From CALGLS01 sp047626155 (GTDB lineage: Bacteria; Bacteroidota; Bacteroidia; Chitinophagales; Saprospiraceae): a DNA stretch of 10,952 bases. The position numbers were made by a program, and so were the translations under genes. Location of the stretch: NCBI GenBank assembly GCA_047626155.1, contig JBLHRR010000175.1, forward strand, positions 1-10,952, in the 5' to 3' direction. This document shows, piece by piece, positions 6,114-10,952 of the stretch (within the stretch, counting starts at the first letter, position 1; each line of letters begins with the position of its first letter). A model generated the notes under the pieces. The model had not been told where the DNA came from. It made no database searches and saw only the letters and a program-made list of their open reading frames with translations.

Positions 6114-6191
6114 TAAGGTATAATTACATAGGTTATCGCCGTTCTATTAACCTTGGAACATCTTGATTATATACAATTTGATTATACCTTA
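6114..6191. other. Nested inverted repeats upstream of the response regulator
   Basis: TAAGGTATAAT (6114-6124) and ATTATACCTTA (6181-6191) are perfect 11-bp inverted copies. Inside them AGGTTA (6130-6135) and TAACCT (6148-6153) form a second, 6-bp stem. Both arms of the outer pair carry TATAAT-like sequence. The structure ends about 160 bases before the response-regulator ATG. It could be a long RNA fold or paired binding sites. No T-run argues for a terminator. Confidence 0.4.
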
Positions 6192-6350
6192 AGAGTTTTA
6201 TCTCCCTGAAATTCAATGTTTTGTGTAACTAAGAGGCAGTAATTTACATATTTATCTCATGACACCATTTAAAAAATAAGTTAGGGTAGACAATCATCGA
6301 TTTAGCTATCCTCATTTCTACAATAGATTATATTTCAGACTCACACAGAT

Positions 6351-6797
6351 ATGACAGATCGTTTGTTATCTAAAAAAATAATACTTGCAGAAGATAATTT
6401 GGCTGATTATGAACTCACCAAACTGGCTTTTGAAGAATTAGAATTCCCGGTAGAAATCATTCACCTTGGGGATGGCCAGGAGCTTCTTAATTACTTCAAA
6501 GAAAACCCACTTACAGATATTTGCTTAATGCTTTTGGATTTGAATATGCCAAAGGTAAATGGTATTGAAATTTTAAAAATAATGTACCATGACGAAGTCT
6601 TGAGAAAACTTCCAGTCATAGTCCTATCTTCCTCTCTTCATGAAACGGATGTACGTACCTGTTATGAATACGGTGCCAATGCCTATGTAAATAAGCCCAT
6701 AGACATCAATGATTTTAATGATCTGATCAGTTCTATTGCTAATTTTTGGATAGGAATTAATTTGGGACCTATTTATGAGACAAAAACGATGTCCTAA
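6351..6797 (+). CDS. Stand-alone response regulator receiver protein, Rcp1-like
   Basis: A 148-residue single-domain CheY-type receiver with no output domain, expected to accept phosphate from a histidine kinase and act by protein contact in the cytosol. The phosphorylation site is complete: acidic pair Glu14/Asp15 in ILAEDNLADYELT, phospho-acceptor Asp63 in MLLDLNMPKVNGIEIL, Ser93 in VIVLSSS and Lys115 in AYVNKPID. The spacing and the C-terminal ISSIANFWIGINLGP are typical of the Rcp1 group, often paired with phytochrome-like or PAS histidine kinases. No kinase is encoded in the window, so it is an orphan here. Its stop codon (TAA, 6795-6797) overlaps the stop of the converging queG by two bases, with no terminator between them. 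The start ATG at 6351 puts the first beta strand at the usual place. Confidence 0.9.
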   Translation: MTDRLLSKKIILAEDNLADYELTKLAFEELEFPVEIIHLGDGQELLNYFKENPLTDICLMLLDLNMPKVNGIEILKIMYHDEVLRKLPVIVLSSSLHETDVRTCYEYGANAYVNKPIDINDFNDLISSIANFWIGINLGPIYETKTMS

Positions 6798-7726
6798 TCT
6801 TTTTTCAAAAAATCAATATTCCTTTTTAGTCCCTCATACTTTGTTCGTTTCACTGGAGAACGACGGAATATTTCTTTAAAGACTTCCTCTGTTATCTCTT
6901 CCCAATCTCTCTTTTTCATTTCTAACAAATCAGGATGTGGTTCAAAAGCAGGTTCTTCATGTTGCTTGGCAAAGCGATTCCAGGGACATACTTCCTGACA
7001 AATATCACAGCCAAAAACCCAATTCTCCATCTTTCCATTAAAAGCTTCAGGAATAGCATCTCGTAATTCTATTGTTAGATAAGAAATGCATTTGCTTCCA
7101 TCCATCCAATATCCATCACTTGCTATGGCATCAGTTGGACAAGCATCTATGCATTTAGTACAAGTTCCACAATAATCTTTGATCGGAGTATCATAAACCA
7201 ATTCCAAATCAATGATTAGCTCAGCTAGAAAAAAATACGAACCTTGTTTAGGATGAATGAGTAAGGTGTTTTTCCCAATCCAACCATTACCACTACGTTT
7301 TGCCCAATCACGTTCTAAAACGGGAGCTGAATCAACAAAGCAGCGGCCACTAACCTCGCCAATCGTTTCATTAATAAAACGCAGTAAATTTTTTAAGCGA
7401 TGTTTGACAACGAAGTGATAATCTTCACCAAAAGCATAACTGGCAATTTTTAGTACGTCTTCATCTTTTTGTTTCTGCTCAGCATGATAATTAAATAACA
7501 AAGAAACTACGGTCTTTGCACCTTCTACCAGCCTAGTCGGGTCTACTCTTTTCTCAAAGTGATTGGCCATATAAGCCATCTTTCCGTGTGCACCTTGTTC
7601 TAGCCATTTTTCTAATTGTCGAGCTTCTTTATCCATATGCTCTGCTTTTGCAAAACCGATAAAAGAAAAACCCAGCCTTTTGGCTTCCTCTCTAATTAGA
7701 ACCGTGTATTGGCTTTCCTGGTGCAT
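6794..7726 (-). CDS. queG: Epoxyqueuosine reductase
   Basis: A 310-residue cobalamin-dependent iron-sulfur enzyme that reduces epoxyqueuosine to queuosine at the wobble base of tRNAs with GUN anticodons, the last step of the pathway. The N-terminal half carries the family blocks WLEQGAHGKMAYM (41-53), FGEDYHFVVKHRL (99-111), VDSAPVLERDWA (131-142; Asp132 is a proposed catalytic residue in homologues) and SGNGWIGKNTLLIHPKQGS (145-163). The C-terminal half binds two [4Fe-4S] clusters through CGTCTKCIDACP (Cys186, 189, 192, 196), Cys213 and CDICQEVCPWN (Cys240, 243, 247). It lacks the C-terminal HEAT-like extension of Firmicutes QueG and so is the short form. It lies 67 bases downstream of uvrD on the same strand and is probably cotranscribed with it. 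Confidence 0.95.
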   Translation of the reverse strand: MHQESQYTVLIREEAKRLGFSFIGFAKAEHMDKEARQLEKWLEQGAHGKMAYMANHFEKRVDPTRLVEGAKTVVSLLFNYHAEQKQKDEDVLKIASYAFGEDYHFVVKHRLKNLLRFINETIGEVSGRCFVDSAPVLERDWAKRSGNGWIGKNTLLIHPKQGSYFFLAELIIDLELVYDTPIKDYCGTCTKCIDACPTDAIASDGYWMDGSKCISYLTIELRDAIPEAFNGKMENWVFGCDICQEVCPWNRFAKQHEEPAFEPHPDLLEMKKRDWEEITEEVFKEIFRRSPVKRTKYEGLKRNIDFLKKD

Positions 7727-7793
7727 ATTTTGACTTTATCGTAGTATTGTTGTTATAGATTTATTTAACACCGGACGACTGGCTTCTAAAATA

Positions 7794-10085
7794 CTAGGAC
7801 ACGATCTGAAGCTTTGCAAACCGAAGCATAATTTTTCGTTCCGGATTGGATACCCCTTTAAAAAATATTGTAGCTACTTTAGAGTCTTCATTTCCATCTA
7901 TGGAAAGCACCTTCCCCTCTCCAAAACGTTGGTGTAATACTTTCATCCCCGTTTGGATCGAAGAACTTGGACTCGCTTTAAAATTAGCAATACTTGTTGA
8001 GGACATGGCCTTTGCTCTGGACAAGGGTTGTCGAAAATTACCACTTACCCCTGTTCGTACCCTTGCTGTTGGAGGGCTCTTGGAAGGGACGTGACTGGAA
8101 AGGGAACCAGCACTTTCTAAATGTTCTATGGCTATTTCAGATAAGAATCGACTAGGTCTGTTTTGTTTTTGTTTTCCGTATTGATATCTGCTTTTCGTAA
8201 AAGTGAGCGTCAAATATAATTCTGCCCTAGTGATGGCTACATAGAATAAACGACGTTCTTCGTCAATTGCTTCCATTTGTTCACTTGGCATTTGCCCCGA
8301 TTTCAAAGAAGGAAAAAGGTTCTCTTCCAGGCCTACTACGAAAACGGATTTGAACTCCAGTCCCTTTGCTGCGTGAACAGACATTAAGGTAACTGTTTGT
8401 TTTTCGTCTTTTTCGGAATCCTGGTCGGTCATCAATGAAATACTTTGCAAGTAGGCTTCCAATGATTTATCGTCTTCTGCTACTACATCAGTCCCCGTTT
8501 CTTCTCCCTCCACAAAATTACTAACACCACTTAACAAGTTTTCGATATTCTCTAGACGGCCTTTCCCTTCAATCGTTCTATCTGTTTTTATCTCTCCTAG
8601 CAAACCTGATTTATTTGCAATATACATAGCTGCCTCATAGGCGTCTTTCGTCTCTATAATATTCTGAAAATGGCGAATCAGTTTTTGAAATTCAGCAAAG
8701 CCATTTTTTGTTTTTGCACCAACTGTTACCATATTCATAGCATCCCACATACTCTTTCCTACCTCTGTTGCGGCAGCGCTTAACTTATCCAACGAGGTTT
8801 TCCCTATTCCTCTTTTCGGATAATTAATGATTCTACGCAAAGCTTCTTCATCATTAATATTAACGGAGAGACGTAAATAAGCAATAAGGTCTTTGATTTC
8901 TTTTCGCTGATAAAAGGAAAGTCCACCAAAAACCTTGTATAATACATTTTGTCGACGTAACGATTCTTCAAAAACTCTGGATTGCGCATTCGTTCTATAA
9001 AGAATAGCGATTTCATTATTTCGGAGATGATAGCGCGACTTCTGCTCAACAATCATTCCCGCAACTCTTCGTCCCTCTTCTATATCATTCATGGAAGGAA
9101 TGATCTTTATTTTTTGTCCCTCGCCTTTTTGCGACCAGATTGTTTTCTGAATTTGCTTCTTATTCTTAGTAATGACTTCATTAGCCGCCTGTACAATATG
9201 TTCTGTAGAGCGGTAATTCTGTTCTAACTTAAATGTTTGCAGACCTTTAAAATCATTTTCGAAATCAAGAATATTCTGAATAGTTGCTCCTCTAAAAGCA
9301 TAAATACTCTGAGCGTCATCCCCTACTGCGCACATATTGTTAGGACTTCCTGGATATTCTACCAACAATCTCAATATGGCGTACTGCAGTGAATTGGTAT
9401 CCTGAAACTCATCAACTAATACATACTTAAATTTCTGTTGATATTTTTCTCGGACTCCATCCTTATTGTCTTTTAGCAATTGATACAATAGAAAAAGTAA
9501 ATCATCAAAATCCATTGCCCCAGACCTTCTACACCTTTTTGCATAACGTTCATAGATATAAACCACGTCCGGTATTTTCTTTTGTCTATCTTCTTTAAGC
9601 CAATCTTCACTTAATCGATAAACTGCCGGGCTCATCATATTACTTTTCGCAGATGAAATTCGAGCCCTTACTGTATTCGGATTATATGCTTTGGGATCTA
9701 ATCCCATTTCTTTGATAATATTGGTGATCAAACTTTTACTATCCTGAGAGTCATAGATCGTAAAACTTCTTGGATAGCCAATTTTATCTGCTTCTACCCG
9801 TAATATTTTGCAAAATACAGAATGAAAAGTACCTGCCCATAAACTACTGCCTCTATCTCCCACTACTTTACTGATCCGCTCCTTCATTTCCCGAGCTGCC
9901 TTATTGGTAAAAGTCAACGCTAATATTTCCCAGGGGGCCGTTCCCTTTTCTATAAGATGAGCTATCCGGTAAGTGAGTACTCTTGTTTTACCTGAGCCAG
10001 GGCCTGCCACTACCAATACGGGACCGTCAGTTGTGGTTACTGCTTTTCTTTGGATTTCGTTTAGTTCATTTAAATATTCGTGCAT
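7794..10085 (-). CDS. uvrD: UvrD/PcrA-type 3'-5' DNA helicase
   Basis: Superfamily 1A ATP-dependent helicase of 763 residues, full length for UvrD/PcrA. It acts in nucleotide-excision and mismatch repair and in clearing stalled complexes from DNA. Motifs in order: Q motif LNEIQRKAV (about 8-16), Walker A GPGSGKT (28-34), motif Ia ALTFTNKAAREMKER (56-70), motif II VDEFQD (224-229), motif III GDDAQSIYAFRGA (255-267), motif IV LEQNYRS (287-293), motif V TLMSVHAAKGLEF (566-578) and motif VI EERRLFYVAITRAE (609-622). A Ser/Pro-rich linker (about 660-710) leads to the C-terminal Tudor-like segment MKVLHQRFGEGKVLSIDG (about 714-731) found in UvrD and PcrA, which helps contact RNA polymerase in homologues. 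The start is the ATG at 10085. A family 2 hairpin repeat lies 21-130 bases upstream, within the likely leader or promoter region. Confidence 0.96.
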   Translation of the reverse strand: MHEYLNELNEIQRKAVTTTDGPVLVVAGPGSGKTRVLTYRIAHLIEKGTAPWEILALTFTNKAAREMKERISKVVGDRGSSLWAGTFHSVFCKILRVEADKIGYPRSFTIYDSQDSKSLITNIIKEMGLDPKAYNPNTVRARISSAKSNMMSPAVYRLSEDWLKEDRQKKIPDVVYIYERYAKRCRRSGAMDFDDLLFLLYQLLKDNKDGVREKYQQKFKYVLVDEFQDTNSLQYAILRLLVEYPGSPNNMCAVGDDAQSIYAFRGATIQNILDFENDFKGLQTFKLEQNYRSTEHIVQAANEVITKNKKQIQKTIWSQKGEGQKIKIIPSMNDIEEGRRVAGMIVEQKSRYHLRNNEIAILYRTNAQSRVFEESLRRQNVLYKVFGGLSFYQRKEIKDLIAYLRLSVNINDEEALRRIINYPKRGIGKTSLDKLSAAATEVGKSMWDAMNMVTVGAKTKNGFAEFQKLIRHFQNIIETKDAYEAAMYIANKSGLLGEIKTDRTIEGKGRLENIENLLSGVSNFVEGEETGTDVVAEDDKSLEAYLQSISLMTDQDSEKDEKQTVTLMSVHAAKGLEFKSVFVVGLEENLFPSLKSGQMPSEQMEAIDEERRLFYVAITRAELYLTLTFTKSRYQYGKQKQNRPSRFLSEIAIEHLESAGSLSSHVPSKSPPTARVRTGVSGNFRQPLSRAKAMSSTSIANFKASPSSSIQTGMKVLHQRFGEGKVLSIDGNEDSKVATIFFKGVSNPERKIMLRFAKLQIVS

Positions 10086-10105
10086 GTTATATTTTTAAAT
10101 TCTTT

Positions 10106-10215
10106 GAGGAATTCAGTATTCGTATAATTTTTCAAAAGGTTTTCAACTCTCTCTTCCTTACTCTTCAGTCGCTTTTACAAACCCTTTTTGAGGAACCATG
10201 TCATTCATCAAAGAA
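10106..10215 (+). repeat. Hairpin-forming intergenic repeat, family 2, copy 2
   Basis: Same orientation as 5948-6057. The arms around 10127-10147 (TTTTTCAAAAGGTTTTCAAC) and 10172-10196 (ending CCCTTTTTGAGGAAC) pair imperfectly around a 24-nt loop. It fills most of the gap between the membrane-protein gene and uvrD, so any transcript entering uvrD from upstream would carry the hairpin in its leader. Confidence 0.6.
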
Positions 10216-10263
10216 GATTTTATGGAATTTCATGATTCGAGGTGGCCTCTTCTTTCACGGTTA

Positions 10264-10734
10264 TCAGGCCTTTCCTCTATTTCTAAATCTCCAAACAGAC
10301 AGCAACAGCCTGAATGGAAAAATAATGGCGATCACAACGCTTCCTATTCCGAAGAGCATCATTTCTTTTTTAACAAAATCTGCCATGCTATTTCTATTAT
10401 CTAGTGTCATATTTCCAAGGAAAGACCCTACACCCTGCTCATCCAGAAAGGATTGGAAGTAATGTACTTGGCTAATCAGGAAAAAGACAATTGGGATACT
10501 TAGAAAAAATAGTACTACTTTTAATTTTTGCCGATTAGCTAAAAAAGTGTGTTGTAATAAAAAAACATATCTCGTCAAAGTTATAAAGGTGACAATGAAA
10601 AGAATGTTAGTCCACCAGAATGGATAATTTGTGATACCAGTATAGATAGGAAAAAGAACTGCGACAGCTAGAACGAGGGTAAAAACCCATGAAATTAATT
10701 CTAGTTTTAGAGACATGTTTGTTTGATTACTCAT
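10264..10734 (-). CDS. Small four-helix membrane protein of unknown function
   Basis: I do not recognise this 156-residue protein. Four hydrophobic stretches long enough to cross the membrane are visible at about 10-32 (LELISWVFTLVLAVAVLFPI), 39-62 (FWWTNILFIVTFITLTRYVF), 71-90 (LKVVLFFLSIPIVFFLISQV) and 125-147 (MLFGIGSVVIAIIFPFRLLL). A polar, Asn/Asp-rich loop (about 95-122) lies between helices three and four, and the C-terminus is basic (WRFRNRGKA). The start is the ATG at 10734; there is another in-frame ATG six codons on. It lies between the rRNA-operon terminator and uvrD, all on one strand, with the family 2 repeat after its stop. Continuous hydrophobic helices and sensible ends support a real gene, but nothing indicates its role. 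Confidence 0.7.
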   Translation of the reverse strand: MSNQTNMSLKLELISWVFTLVLAVAVLFPIYTGITNYPFWWTNILFIVTFITLTRYVFLLQHTFLANRQKLKVVLFFLSIPIVFFLISQVHYFQSFLDEQGVGSFLGNMTLDNRNSMADFVKKEMMLFGIGSVVIAIIFPFRLLLSVWRFRNRGKA

Positions 10735-10820
10735 AGATATTTTTTAGGCCTTGAAGATACGGCTTTTTAGAGTAATAGTAACCAAGCTATAAAGGGAAAG
10801 GTTCTGTCGAAAGTACAGAA

Positions 10821-10865
10821 AATCTTAAACAAAAAGAGGTCCGTTGCAAATGAATGCAACGGACC
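10821..10865 (-). terminator. Intrinsic terminator of the rRNA operon
   Basis: On the minus strand GGTCCGTTGCA and TGCAACGGACC form a perfect 11-bp, GC-rich stem (arms at 10855-10865 and 10838-10848) with a 6-nt loop. It is followed by CTCTTTTTGTTTAAG. It starts about 13 bases after the 5S rRNA 3' end and matches a textbook Rho-independent terminator. Confidence 0.9.
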
Positions 10866-10878
10866 AAATTTATGTTGA

Positions 10879-10952
10879 GTTGGCGGCGACTTACTCTCCC
10901 ACCATAAGGCAGTACCATCAGCGCTGAGGAGCTTAACTTCTCTGTTCGGAAT
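10879..10952 (-). rRNA. rrf: 5S ribosomal RNA, 3' part (runs off the right edge)
   Basis: The minus strand reads ATTCCGAACAGAGAAGTTAA, then AGCGCTGATGGTACTGCC, then GGTGGGAGAGTAAGTCGCCG, the conserved 5S core and 3' half. About 74 of the expected 110 or so bases are inside the window; the 5' part is missing at the edge. The exact 3' end is set to within two or three bases by the expected terminal GCCGCCAAC stem strand. Gene order implies that the 23S and 16S genes lie further right on the minus strand. Confidence 0.95.

Larger units (their letters stand above)
5661..6350. other. Long divergent non-coding region with two repeat elements
   Basis: This 690-base gap lies between the divergent tesA-like and response-regulator genes. 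From left to right it holds a tesA promoter candidate (5675-5682), copy B of repeat family 1 (5764-5875), copy 1 of repeat family 2 (5948-6057) and nested inverted repeats (6114-6191). About 160 bases before the response-regulator start show no further structure that I can name. No open frame here has a recognisable domain, and I found no tRNA-like fold. Confidence 0.6.

Noticed and set aside
9983..10462. 159-codon plus-strand open frame
   Set aside because: It lies opposite the uvrD 5' end and the membrane-protein gene, and crosses the family 2 repeat. It is a shadow of the real genes.
1..10952. CRISPR array, defence island, biosynthetic cluster or toxin-antitoxin system
   Set aside because: I found no regularly spaced repeat array, no nuclease or antitoxin pair, and no run of functionally linked accessory genes. 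The coding content is mostly housekeeping.

Overview
The window looks like chromosomal DNA from a member of the phylum Bacteroidota. The evidence is an AT-rich composition, a DUF4197 lipoprotein, a QueG of about 310 residues, an Rcp1-type response regulator, starts with little Shine-Dalgarno signal, and matches to the Bacteroidota -7 promoter element TAnnTTTG upstream of two genes. A Saprospiria-like lineage is possible, but the genus cannot be set from the sequence alone. Most of the gene content is ordinary housekeeping; the non-coding spaces and one gene fusion are less ordinary.

Layout. Positions 1-522 are non-coding and carry repeats and stem-loops. A minus-strand glutaryl-CoA dehydrogenase-type acyl-CoA dehydrogenase follows (523-1743). 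A divergent non-coding gap leads to a plus-strand dihydroneopterin aldolase fused to a C-terminal cysteine-rich CWC domain (2137-2649), then a DUF4197 lipoprotein (2904-3614). A bidirectional terminator (3655-3719) separates these from a minus-strand pair: an AI-2E-family membrane protein (3758-4879) and, upstream of it, a TesA-like SGNH lipoprotein esterase (4956-5660). A 690-base non-coding stretch (5661-6350) carries two different repeat elements and nested inverted repeats. A stand-alone response regulator (6351-6797) then converges on a minus-strand group, uvrD (7794-10085) followed by queG (6794-7726). Upstream of uvrD are a four-helix membrane protein of unknown function (10264-10734) and the terminator and 3' part of a 5S rRNA gene (10821-10952), all on the minus strand. 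The rRNA operon therefore continues past the right edge.

How the genes fit together. No single pathway links them. They cover amino-acid catabolism (GcdH), folate synthesis (FolB), envelope lipoproteins and permeases, signalling, tRNA queuosine synthesis (QueG) and DNA repair (UvrD). The points worth following up are the FolB-CWC fusion and two families of roughly 110-bp hairpin-forming intergenic repeats, each present twice. One pair is inverted and about 90% identical. The other pair is direct and about 70-75% identical. I found no transposase, integrase, CRISPR array, toxin-antitoxin pair or recognisable defence system.
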